A stretch of 64,000 nt of DNA. Source: Karstenula rhodostoma CBS 690.94. Lineage: Eukaryota > Ascomycota > Dothideomycetes > Pleosporales > Didymosphaeriaceae. Under the pieces are notes generated by a model. That model had not been told where the DNA came from. It saw nothing but the letters and a program-made list of their open reading frames with translations, and did no database searches. Shown piece after piece: positions 43,346-52,691 of this stretch. Within the stretch, counting starts at the first letter, position 1, and each line of letters opens with the position of its first letter. The stretch covers positions 1,149,599 to 1,213,598 of the forward strand of contig MU001493.1 in NCBI GenBank assembly GCA_010093485.1, written 5' to 3'. The translations under genes and the position numbers were made by a program.

Positions 43346-45424
43346 ATGGATGACGAAGAATTGCGATTCAATATAGCAAGAGCAAAAGCCAGACTACTTT
43401 CAGAAGCATGTCCAAGGGTATGTTCATGCAACGGGAATCTACTGCATGCCTTTCGGCTGACGCATCCGCCTAGGCTCTCCCGCCTTTTTTCGACATTCAG
43501 GACACAGCTATGCTATCGAAAGATACAGATACACTAAAGGACCTCAAAGGAGAAGAGGCGCGTCTACTAACAAAGCTTCAAGAGCTCAAAGCCGCTCGTG
43601 ATAAGGACGAGAGGTTCCAGATAGAGCTGGATCATCATTTAAACCTTGTCAAGCAGCACAAAAGTAGATTGAATCGCAAGTGGCTCTGCTTTGCGGTAGG
43701 CTAATGTGAGCATAGGAAGACTGCAAAGCCAAAGTCAGCTCGAGACGGAATTACAACAGCGCGACACGCACATCACCCAGCTGGATTCAGAGATTCGCAA
43801 GTACAAGCAGCTGAATGCGACGGCACGGAGCACCGAGGACAGACTCAGAAAAAGAGACCGGTCGCAGCAAAAAACCATCGCAGAATTGCTGACCAAGGTC
43901 GCCCGGCTCGATTCAGAAAACACTACCCTTGCCAGAGATGCCCTGGAAAAACAGGTTGAGCTCGAAGATGCGAAATCTAGCCTCCGACAATGCGAGAAAC
44001 ATGCTGCCGACCTCCAATCTCAAAACCAGCGACTCAGGTCCAAGGCACAAGAGTACCAAAATTGGAAAGACGAGAAAGCGACACTCGATAGCAAGGTCGA
44101 GTCGCACCAGCAAGCTCTCAAAAGCTGGGATGAGAAGAAGAAGGAGCTCGAAGATAAGATTCGGAGTCACCGTTCAGAACGCAGGGGATGGCGGGAGCAG
44201 AAAGACAATCTGGACCGCCAGATTCAGGCTCAAGCCAATAATCAAACAAAACTGGACGAGGAGCTCCAGCAACTGAAGACACAGTATCCCGCACTGAGCG
44301 TCACCGAAGAGAGCCATCGACAGGAGCTTGATCAACTGAAGCGCGATGTTGAGACCGCGGATGCTGAAAAGAAAGACCTGAATGGGAGACTGGTCAAAGT
44401 TCAAGAGCAGCTCCAAGGCTCCCGGAACGAGAATGCCAGCCTGCGACAGTCTAGACAGCAGGCCAATGTGGCGCGCGACAGCGCTGAGGATGGCTTACAA
44501 AAGATCCAGGGCCAGCTCCAAGCCTCTAAGAGCGAGAATGACCGCCTGCGACAGTCCAGACAGCAGGCCAATGCGGCGCGCGACAGCGCTGAGGAGCGCC
44601 TACACAAGGTCCAGAATCAGCTCCAAGTCTCTGATAGCGAGAATGACCGCCTGCGAGATTCCAAACAGCAAACCAGGGCGGCGCACAACAAAGCTGAAGA
44701 GCGCCTAAGCTATATCCAGAATCAACTCCAAGTCTCTAAGAGCGAGAATAGCACCTTAAAAAAGGATACACAAGAAGCCAATGCGGCGCGCGATAGAGCT
44801 GAGGAGCGCCTAATAAATGTCAAGAACCAACTCCAAGCCTCCGAGAACGAGAATGACACCTTGAAACAGGCTGCACAAGAAGCCAATGCGTCGCGCGACA
44901 GCGCTGATATGCGCCTTGCAGCTTCAAGAGTCCAGGCAAGTGACCTTCAGCAGAAGCTCGATAAACATACCAGCATACATTGGGTCGTCCGCAACGAACT
45001 CCTGGCTCTGTGCTACATGATCCTATTCTCACGGCAAGCCGACCCAAGGGAGTTCACGTCTGATCAGGACACTCACGAAGTCACCCAGAATCATTTCAAT
45101 GTTTTGGTTGCCCAGAAGCAGGTTTTCGACCGCTCACATCGCGACCTGACCGACACTGCAACGAAGCTTACGTCACGTTTGCGAGAGATGAACAAGCAGA
45201 AGCTCGATGCTGAAAATTTCATCGGCGAACTACAAGAGATGATTTCTGAGCTCCAGGAAGATTTGGATTCTGTTTGTACTGCGATGGAAGATCTCAAAAG
45301 GCGTCACCAGTCACTGGAGACAGCACATGCCCGGAACTCAGCCCGGAACTCAGCCACAAATCAGTCTTACAGAGCCATCTGTGACTGGGTGGACGGGAAA
45401 ATTCGGGAGCGAAAGCTGCAATAG
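43346..45424 (+). CDS. Long coiled-coil protein with 35-residue tandem repeats, function unknown
   Basis: Exons 43346-43417, 43501-43663 and 43716-45424 give 647 residues. Intron 1 has a GTATGT donor. Intron 2 is placed at a GTAGAT donor with a GCTAATG branch site and CATAG acceptor because this keeps the coiled-coil frame; a shorter alternative (donor GTGGCT) also works. Almost the entire protein is heptad-rich (LETELQQRDTHITQLDSEIR; ELEDKIRSHRSERRGWREQK). Residues of the 105-bp DNA repeat form five copies of a 35-residue unit (QLQ.S.SENDRLRQSRQQAN, then ARDSAEERL). A short non-coiled segment, HWVVRNELLALCYMILFSRQ, precedes a final coil and a globular-looking end, YRAICDWVDGKIRERKLQ. The stop codon TAG lies inside the first palindrome of the downstream array. 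It resembles myosin-tail or SMC-like coils but has no motor or ATPase. Confidence 0.8.
44405..44929 (+). repeat. Coding 105-bp tandem repeat, five copies
   Basis: Units start at about 44405, 44510, 44615, 44720 and 44825, each beginning with a CAGCTCCAAG/CAACTCCAAG word. 105 bp equals 35 codons, or five heptads, so unit gain or loss keeps both reading frame and coiled-coil register. Confidence 0.9.
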
Positions 45425-45685
45425 ATCCTCGATCTATCCCCTTCTAGTTGTCATGATAGATCCCCGATCTATCTACACTAACACACTATGAGGTAGATCC
45501 TCGATCTACTCCCTTCTCATTATCACGATAGATCCCCGATCTATTCCCTTATCATTATCATAATAGATCCTCGATCTATTCCCTTCTGGTTGTCACGATA
45601 GATCCCCGATCTATCTACACCAATGCACTATGAGGTAGATCCTCGATCTATTCTCTTCTAGTTGTCACGATAGATCCCCGATCTA
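45422..45685 (+). repeat. 3' array of eight TAGATC-CYC-GATCTA hairpins with alternating loops
   Basis: Perfect 15-nt inverted repeats start at 45422, 45457, 45494, 45529, 45564, 45599, 45636 and 45671 (spacing 35, 37, 35, 35, 35, 35 and 37). The 3-nt loop alternates strictly CTC, CCC, CTC, CCC through all eight. Intervening text alternates between a form with CCCTTCTRGTTGTCACGA and one with CTACACYAAYRCACTATGAGG, so the array is built of two-palindrome units with variants. The TAG at 45422-45424 is also the stop codon of the coiled-coil gene. Confidence 0.97.
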
Positions 45686-46487
45686 TCTGCATTCACTCTA
45701 ACTGTCTACCCTGGAGTGTCGGACATGTGGGAGGGCAGAAATACTATAGCATCGTAGGGGTGGAAGGGATATCAAGTTAACAAATGACAATGCAGGCATG
45801 CAATATACATTGCTTGAAGCTTGCGAACGTTGATAAATATATACTTAGCTGGATGCATATGTGTGAATGCTACAATGATTGACATAGAGGGATTGAACAG
45901 CTACTACGGATTGTACTGTATGCGGGGACGGGTACCACATAATTAACCACAAGGTTTTTTCAATGGGTTAGAGGATTGGTAGACTATGTAGGTGTTCCCT
46001 TTTGAAAGAGCGGCGATAAAAGCAGACTTTGATGTATTGGGGATCCATCAGTATACACAGGCTCCGAATCGGGGATTCAAAGCATCGCGTAAACCCGTAC
46101 CGGGGATATCAGGTCATGCATGGAACAGAAAACAACAAAACAAAAACCTGCAACACTATAACTTGTCCAAGGCCCCCCTCCCAACCCCGCGCGCCGACTT
46201 ATCGCAGGAGCCTCTCGGTTTGTTTCTGCGATGTAGTCATGGAACTGAGGATGGTCTTTCAATTCTTCCCATTAAAGCGTCGGTGGGGTGAGTGCGAACA
46301 GGTTGGCATACTGGATGTCTCGATACCAAAAGAGGTGCTGAAGGAGACCACGATCAATGGACGTTTTGTTCCACAGCGACAACTCCGCCGTGGTAAGCCC
46401 TCTGTCACGACCTGTCTCATTCCTTGGGGGCTGTTTCGAACATTTCCTTCGATTGTTAATTTCGAATATTCCCTCTGTACTTTCACG
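45686..46487. other. Convergent intergenic region with degenerate palindromes
   Basis: Follows the hairpin array. At 46036-46110 three GGGGAT cores are spaced 31-32 nt apart. One, at 46066-46078, is a perfect GAATC-GGG-GATTC inverted repeat. They may be worn copies of the same element type, here reading CCC-looped in the sense of the minus-strand peptidase gene ending at 46488. Confidence 0.5.
46036..46110 (-). repeat. Degenerate GGGGAT-core repeats
   Basis: Cores at about 46039, 46071 and 46102. Only the middle one keeps perfect 5-bp arms around a GGG loop. Low copy number and weak arms make this a tentative call. Confidence 0.4.
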
Positions 46488-47498
46488 TCAACCCTCCCAC
46501 TCAGCAAGCGTCTTCTCAACCAGCCTCCTCACATCCGCATTCTGCACATCCCTATCCACATCCTCAAACCGCCACAGCTCCAAATCATGCACACTCGGCA
46601 CTCTCCCCCTCAACCTTCCCTCCTTCCCCTCCCTCACCCCCAAATCACCCAGCAAACTCTCAAACCTCCCCAACCTCACTGGCACACCCAGAAGCCTCGG
46701 AACAGCCTCTTCCAACTTCTTTGCTAGCATCTGAAACACCCTTCCATGCCCCCCAGCCGTGTACTCCCCATCCCACACATGATACCACCGGCACGCGTAG
46801 AACTGAAGAAACGCATGTACAGCCTCATGCACGAGCGTAGACAGGAAATCCAACACCGCGTAGTCCCCGAAGTCGCGCGACGTGCGCGTGGGATGCATGC
46901 TAATCACAGGACTGCCGCCGAAGCTGAAGGCGGAACGACCCAGGACGCCGTGCTTGTCTTCCGTCCAGCGGAAGCGGATGCCCGGGATGCGGCCGCCGAA
47001 GAAGAGGGTGTTGAGACCTTCCCAGAGAGACTGCATTTCGGGGGCGGGGACGAGGAGGCGGCCGTTGGGGTGGGCGTAGGGGGTTAGGAGGGCGGACATG
47101 CGGCGGTCGCGCCAGGCGATGAGGGATGCGCGTGCGGCGAGCTGGGCGTCGTTTAGGTGGCTGGGGGGCTGGTCGAAGTAGGATATCATACTCCGGGCGA
47201 GGAGAGGGCCTTGTGCGGGTCGGGCGGCGCGCGAGGAGAGCTTGGGAGGCGCGAAGACGGTGTTGCCGTGGCGGTTGGTGGTGAGGCGCGAGGGGAGGTC
47301 TGGGGTGAAGTGTGGCCAGGGGACGCAGTTGGATTTTTTGCGGGCTCGGGGCGTGCAGGTGTCGCAGGTGCAGCGGTTGTTTCTTGCGCGTGCGAGGGCT
47401 TCGAGGTCGGCTACGGTTTGCGGGAGGTGGGTGTGACTTGTTGCATCTCCGTTGAGGATGCGCCGCAGGATGCGGGCGGGGTGTAGTTTTTTATGCAT
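46488..47498 (-). CDS. SprT-like zinc metallopeptidase domain protein
   Basis: A single exon of 336 residues. The catalytic site HEAVH lies at residues 224-228 inside DFLSTLVHEAVHAFL, and a third probable zinc ligand is the His of GGHGRVF near 251. HExxH followed by GHG and an FQxxxxKLE helix is characteristic of SprT-like domains, as in the SPRTN/Wss1-related DNA-protein crosslink peptidases. The upstream region (MQSLWEGLNTLFFGGRIP, then FRWTEDKHGVLGRSAFSFGG) matches the start of the same fold. An N-terminal CTCDTC pair of cysteines near residue 43 could bind metal. No SHP box, PIP box or UBZ finger was recognised, so a DNA-repair role is only inferred. A long opposite-strand frame is a shadow. 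Confidence 0.85.
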   Translation of the reverse strand: MHKKLHPARILRRILNGDATSHTHLPQTVADLEALARARNNRCTCDTCTPRARKKSNCVPWPHFTPDLPSRLTTNRHGNTVFAPPKLSSRAARPAQGPLLARSMISYFDQPPSHLNDAQLAARASLIAWRDRRMSALLTPYAHPNGRLLVPAPEMQSLWEGLNTLFFGGRIPGIRFRWTEDKHGVLGRSAFSFGGSPVISMHPTRTSRDFGDYAVLDFLSTLVHEAVHAFLQFYACRWYHVWDGEYTAGGHGRVFQMLAKKLEEAVPRLLGVPVRLGRFESLLGDLGVREGKEGRLRGRVPSVHDLELWRFEDVDRDVQNADVRRLVEKTLAEWEG

Positions 47499-48936
47499 GG
47501 GAACGTTTGTGCATCAGCATGGAGATCATGGAGGGAGCTATTGAGAGATTTGTAGACTTGGGTTTAGAGGGTTTGTATATTTGAACAACGCTGTTTGTAC
47601 AAATACACCAATCAATGACCGTGTGACTCGGTCGTGCTTTTGATTGCGGTACATTCACACTTTACACTGTCCCAGACACTACTGGTAGCACCTAGCATGC
47701 TCACCTGTGTAGCATGCTTCTTTTCAGTAACAATATGAGACATGTTCCAGTCATAACTCAGGCCAACCTTTTCATCCTGTCCATGGTGCTTGAGCAGTGC
47801 CGAGAAAGTTAAGACAACTATATTTCCAGAGACACGGTTCACACGTAATTCACCCCACTGATCCCCACACTCTGTCTTCCTCGCGAGCACCCCACGGCCA
47901 CCTACGGGCGACTCCCTATTTTCTTCCACAGCTCCAGGATCCCTACATGACCTCTTCAACCGAGCGGTGGACGTTTAATAGCTTGGTTCCAACCAACGCA
48001 GAAGCTTAAAGATCACACTTTCTCACTGAAACGTCCGCGGGATAAACATAGAAGGCGCGGATCCATTTGCGGGGAGACTCTAGATTAGGGATCTACACAG
48101 TCAAGTTGGAAGACATTAGGAGCCTTGGTCTGATGTTCGGTAGACATACTATGAAGCTTGGGAAGTTGTTTCCGGTTCATGAGCACTGCCTTGTTGCGTA
48201 AGCGCCGGTGTGAATCGAAATTACATGACTCGCATGTCTATAGTGGAGAAAGGAACAGTTTATCGTCCATGAAAGTCTTCTCCAAAACACGAATTCATTG
48301 TGTTACCCATCAGGAGCAGCGAGCGGTCCATACTGTTGGCCCCGTATGCGTACAGGTCATCACGTGTATTGCTAAAGCTGGGTGTCAATATACTGTACTC
48401 GGATTTTTGACGTGAGTGGCCAGCAACGGTGAGCTTTAGCAAGTGCATATCAATGCTAACATGATGAAATGGGTTGATTTACTAGATGTATACATTGGTA
48501 TGATACTGATGGTCAGGAATATTGAAGAAGTCTATCTGTCGAACTGAAGGGTATGTATTGGTGAACTAGAAACGGACGAACGCAAAACAAGGACATGTGG
48601 CTTTGTCTTCGCGATCATCCCGCTCCAGATTAATCTCACTAGAACAAGTCGCGGTACCTTTTACCGGCCGATAACTTGGAGTGTGCGGCGTAGGATGAAC
48701 AAAGAAATCCACGACGCAACACCAACCTTACGGCACAAGCGAGGCTTGATATTGTTCTCTACCGAAGCGCCCTACATATCCCAACACGTTTTCGGAACAG
48801 TTACATATGCAACTAAGACGGACAATATTAACAGACTATTAGTTGCTGAGACTATATATGCTCAATGGCATCGTAAAAGAAAATCACCGTCTATTAAGAG
48901 CTCCCGTGCAGCATCGCATCCCACCAGCGTCCCACC
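47499..48936. other. Divergent intergenic region with a dispersed conserved segment
   Basis: Promoters of the SprT-like and FAD genes. It contains the 47906-47953 segment repeated at 59654-59699, and a TAGAT-TAGGG-ATCTA inverted repeat near 48080-48095. No intact gene was recognised; the minus-strand frame 47612-47959 is discussed under findings. Confidence 0.5.
47906..47953 (-). repeat. Dispersed segment, copy 1 (possible small-ORF family)
   Basis: About 40 of 47 bases match 59654-59699. Read on the minus strand both encode DPGAVE, then E or D, NRE, then S or A, P. Three of the five codon differences are synonymous third-position changes. Confidence 0.5.
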
Positions 48937-50454
48937 ATGGCACCATACACCCTGGAACACCACGACAAAGCCGTGCAGGCTCTCTCAGAAGAGGTCGCAG
49001 CCTTCCACAAGACGCGCACACCGTTCCGCATCAACCATGGCTCCACGCATGCCACCCGTATGCGCCCACCCGGAACGCCGCAGCTCTTCACCACGCACCT
49101 GAACCACATCCTGGGTGTTAACGTCGCCGAGCAGTATGCCGTGGTCGAATCCAACGTCAAGCTGGGTGATATCCTCCACGAGGCGCAGAAGCTTGGCCTC
49201 ATGCCAACGACCTTGATGGACTTCCCCGATGTCACTGTGGGCGGCGGCTTCAGCGGTGCAAGCGGCGAGAGCATGTGCTGGGAGGAAGGACTCTTCGACG
49301 CCTGCGTACTGGAGGTTGAATTGATCCTGGGCAATGGCGATGTCGTGCGCGCAGTCAAAGGAGGAAAGAATGCCGATCTGTTCGACGCTGCGCGATGCAG
49401 TCTTGGTTCGCTCGGCGTGGTGACACTGGTGAAGATGCGGTTGCGGGAGGCCAAAGACAGCGTGCTGGTGACATACGAGAAGAAGGACAGTGTGAAGGAG
49501 ACAATCGATCGGATCGCTGAGCTCTGCGGCAACGAGAAGCCAGATTACGATTACATCGATGGGGTCGTGTTTAGCCAGACGCATGGGGTTGTTGTCACGG
49601 CTCGCCATATCGACTCGAAATCTGCCGAAGCGAAGAAGTACCCAAGCCAACGTTTCGATCGGCCTCTCGACGAGTGGTGCTATCGTCATACAAGAGATGT
49701 GCCGTCCGGCCATAGCGAAGTCGTTCCTCTGCGGAGCTATCTCTTCCGCTGGGACCGTGGCGCGTTCTGGGGTGGCGAGACCATGCTTGCGTACTTTGGC
49801 GTCCCAAGCAATCGCATTACTCGTGCTCTTTTCGACAAGTTGTGCAACGCTCGTGGCATATACAAAGCACAGCTGTCAACGGGCTCGGCCGAATTCGCAA
49901 TCATCCAGGATCTGATTCTCCCGGTCGAAACTTCCAAAGAGTGGGTGGACTACGTGGACGAAGAGCTGGGAATCTGGCCAATGTGGTGTACGCCGGTGAG
50001 GAAGCTGGCCAATGACAGCGAAGTCTGGGGTCATCCTTTCTGGAAGACAAAGCCTGGAGAACAAGAAGCGGGTGTGGCGCAGAAGAAAGGCAGACTCTTC
50101 ATGGACTGGGGTGTTTGGGGTGCTTGCGATGGCGAGCCTGAAGCGTTCAATAGGATTAACCGTAGGCTTGAAGAGCGGCTGAAGGAACTGCGCGGGATGA
50201 AGCTGATATACGCGGCGTCCTTCTACACGGAAGAAGAGTTCTGGGATCTGTACGATCGCAAGCGATACGATGATGCGCGAAAGAAGTGGCACGCGGAGAC
50301 CTTGCCGACTGTGTGGGACAAGATTCGCCGTGATCCACCCAAAATGAGAGAAGAGATAGAGGTAGAGGAGCGGCCATTGACTCTTTTCGAGCGTCTGCTC
50401 TGGGTCTGGCCCTTTGGTGGGTTGTACCAGGTGTTTTGCATATTGTTCCGCTAG
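48937..50454 (+). CDS. FAD-binding oxidoreductase of the DWF1/DHCR24 (delta-24 sterol reductase-like) group
   Basis: A single exon of 505 residues. The N-terminal half is a PCMH/VAO-type FAD-binding domain: FRINHGSTHATR, then YAVVESNVKLGDILHEAQKL, then TTLMDFPDVTVGGGFSGASG followed by ESMCWEEGLFD, the region that cradles the FAD pyrophosphate. ARCSLGSLGVVTLVKMRLR closes the domain. The C-terminal half (SYLFRWDRGAFWGGE; LGIWPMWCTPVR; LFMDWGVWGACDGEP) matches the DIMINUTO/DHCR24 family rather than berberine-bridge enzymes. A hydrophobic C-terminus, LLWVWPFGGLYQVFCILFR, could associate with membrane. Plant and animal relatives reduce sterol side chains; the fungal substrate is unknown. It converges with the minus-strand gene that ends 70 bp downstream. 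Confidence 0.9.
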   Translation: MAPYTLEHHDKAVQALSEEVAAFHKTRTPFRINHGSTHATRMRPPGTPQLFTTHLNHILGVNVAEQYAVVESNVKLGDILHEAQKLGLMPTTLMDFPDVTVGGGFSGASGESMCWEEGLFDACVLEVELILGNGDVVRAVKGGKNADLFDAARCSLGSLGVVTLVKMRLREAKDSVLVTYEKKDSVKETIDRIAELCGNEKPDYDYIDGVVFSQTHGVVVTARHIDSKSAEAKKYPSQRFDRPLDEWCYRHTRDVPSGHSEVVPLRSYLFRWDRGAFWGGETMLAYFGVPSNRITRALFDKLCNARGIYKAQLSTGSAEFAIIQDLILPVETSKEWVDYVDEELGIWPMWCTPVRKLANDSEVWGHPFWKTKPGEQEAGVAQKKGRLFMDWGVWGACDGEPEAFNRINRRLEERLKELRGMKLIYAASFYTEEEFWDLYDRKRYDDARKKWHAETLPTVWDKIRRDPPKMREEIEVEERPLTLFERLLWVWPFGGLYQVFCILFR

Positions 50455-50524
50455 ACTGTGACCGATCGAGATAGAATGGTTTTTGGGGATGAGGAACCCA
50501 AGTATACTTTGAGTTGTTGTGAGA

Positions 50525-51334
50525 TCAACAGAGCTCGTGATCGTGGCCAAGCACTCGCTGGAATTCCTCGTGAAGAATGCACGTTTCAGCATCGGTGATC
50601 CGCGTCTTCGCAACCCCAATGCGGTTCAAGAACTCCCGGGAATAAAGAGGGTCTAAGAAATCGGATTTGGCCATGGATAGGAAGTACTCGGCGAGCTGTT
50701 GGGCGTCTTGACGGTTCTCGGTGAGGCAAGCAAGAATCTGCTCTAATACACGCGGGTTGTGGGGTACGCGGAATTCTTCGGGGCGGAAACCGATTAGCGG
50801 AGAGTAGGTGGCCTCTTTGAAGCACTTGAGGAGTGCGATGTATAGTATGATGACGACGCCGCGGAACATGCTGCGCTCTGACTGCGGAATGTTGATGTTG
50901 GGATGCTGGCGCTTGTACCAATGCTCGAAATAGGCCACAGCGGCACCGTAGGTAGTGGGGAGGTTGGTGAACGAGACGAGCGAGGTGGCGGCAGTGGAGG
51001 GTGGAGTGATTGGGCTTGAACCGGAGTCGAAGGTCGGGAAGGTGGTGGCGGTGTCCTTAGACGCTGAGTGGGGCTCAATCACCTTTATGGGCGCAGTTGG
51101 AGAGCGAACGGGAGTCTGTGGCACCTGCTCTTGAGTTATAGTGGTGATTGGTGCGACGACTTGAGCACATGGCTTCATCTCCAAGCGCGCGCGCTGTCGC
51201 TCTTCCTCTGCACGCTTCTCTGCGCGCGCTTTACTGCTGAATAGACACGCGATGTCGCGCTTGATGAGCGCGGGGGTTTTGCTGAAGGAGAACTTCTTGA
51301 GCGGCCACGTAGGCTTGAGTATTGAGGGACTCAT
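50525..51334 (-). CDS. Unknown protein with a helical C-terminal domain
   Basis: A single exon of 269 residues starting MSPSILKPTWPLKKFSFSK. Residues 40-60 form a charged helix (ARAEKRAEEERQRARLE). Residues 60-135 are Pro/Thr/Ser-rich and disordered. From about 140 a helical domain is predicted: YGAAVAYFEHWYKRQHP, MFRGVVIILYIALLKCFKEA, PRVLEQILACLTENRQDAQQ, LAEYFLSMAKSDFLDPLYS. The end, HEEFQRVLGHDHELC, is polar. No family was recognised. It lies head-on to the FAD enzyme with only 70 bp between stops, so their transcripts probably overlap. Confidence 0.65.
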   Translation of the reverse strand: MSPSILKPTWPLKKFSFSKTPALIKRDIACLFSSKARAEKRAEEERQRARLEMKPCAQVVAPITTITQEQVPQTPVRSPTAPIKVIEPHSASKDTATTFPTFDSGSSPITPPSTAATSLVSFTNLPTTYGAAVAYFEHWYKRQHPNINIPQSERSMFRGVVIILYIALLKCFKEATYSPLIGFRPEEFRVPHNPRVLEQILACLTENRQDAQQLAEYFLSMAKSDFLDPLYSREFLNRIGVAKTRITDAETCILHEEFQRVLGHDHELC

Positions 51335-52691
51335 GTTGAATGGAATGAGAAGGTAGAGAAGGTAGATGTAGCTTGAGCTGGTAGCTTTGGTAGCTGTGCT
51401 GTGCAGGTTCGACGAGAGACACTGTAGAAAGTGAGTGCGAGGTCGATCGAGAAGAACAACAAAGAGGCTGTGACAGAACTGACAAAACGCGCCCGTTTGC
51501 CAATGTCACGTGCATTCACTCACCTTCATCGTTGATAATCGACCCTTTGAACGCTGGTCCGTGCACTAACCATTGACCGCCTGCAGCTCGTTTGACTAGC
51601 TTATTTTCAGTGCTGTCCAATTTAGCTCCACTGTGTTGAAGTGAGTCTCTCAAGTATGTATAGACAGATACGATGGGAGGATAGGTGAGCCCGCCACTGT
51701 GTACACCCTCATAAGAAAGGACACATCGCGACAAGCTGCTAGCCTCCATTGTCTGTGAAGGTAGTTGAGGTCTATCGGGAACCGCCTTAGATGTATACAG
51801 AACCCTTTGAAATAGCTCTTCGCCGTGCATCTACAAGCGTAGCCATACTCGCGAACGCATTTCCAACGCTCAGCGGTTTCTGACTGTTGCGCAACATCAT
51901 ATCCGCTACTTTTTTGTCTTTCTCCTGTAGTTTCGGTATCTCGTTATTCTTCGAGAAGTCTTGTGGTTGGGGGGAGAGTTGTGTCGTGCGACACGATGTT
52001 GAATTAAACCCTGTGGTACAAGCGGCCCAAGCATCCACTCCGGTACTTGTGAAACGCACACAGCTGACATCAACCCGCCTCTTTTCGATTGATACCGCCG
52101 AAGGGATCGAACTCCCGTCAGGTACATACAGGCCTAGCCAAACTGCAGGAGTAACATACCCATCCTAAGCTACTCCAAAGCCGTACGTACTTGGGGTCTT
52201 TTCAAATGTTCACACCGAAGCTGTTGGGCAATCGCTCGTCTAAGCACCCTAGTTCATACCCCATATTACTATATGCACATCATCCTACCCATGCATATCT
52301 CCAGTTTCCAAGTTCCTCCCCCATAGCAAATTCAACACCTTGATTGAGCATGTTTCCATTCGCCACAGTCAATATCCGCGGCGTGGCTTCGTTGCATGCT
52401 TCATCAATATTATCACCATGACGGAGTCCTACACCTGCGAAAAAGACCGCCACGTGCACGCCCACGGTGCAGTTATCACCGCTGCGATTACGAACCAAGA
52501 AAATCAGACCCCCACTGCAAATGTTCAGACCTTACCCTTCGGAGTTCAGCGCGTTCGGAATTCCTAGCTCGCTCCCAGATTTTTCGGCGTTCGCCCCGGA
52601 CCGGAGGACATAGCCGCTAGCGCCCCCACAATATAAGGAACCGTCCCGCACAGGTCATGGCCAGCTTCGAGACTCTGCGAGCACGTTGACA
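51335..52691. other. Divergent intergenic region
   Basis: Promoters of the unknown protein and of the MFS transporter. A minus-strand frame 51787-52059 has reasonable composition (LQEKDKKVADMMLRNSQKPL) but no ATG start of its own, and I could not connect it to the next frame (51516-51830) with a good intron. I leave it unannotated. Confidence 0.45.

Noticed and set aside
45422..45685. CRISPR-like array (regular 15-nt repeats with 20-22-nt spacers)
   Set aside because: Eukaryotic context with spliced genes; spacers are themselves repeated rather than unique, and there are no cas genes.
48080..48096. TAGAT-TAGGG-ATCTA inverted repeat as a further array member
   Set aside because: Single copy with a 5-nt loop and no neighbours at 35-37-nt spacing; probably chance.
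51516..52059. Two adjacent minus-strand frames that might form one spliced gene
   Set aside because: No convincing donor/acceptor pair joining them and no ATG at the expected start.
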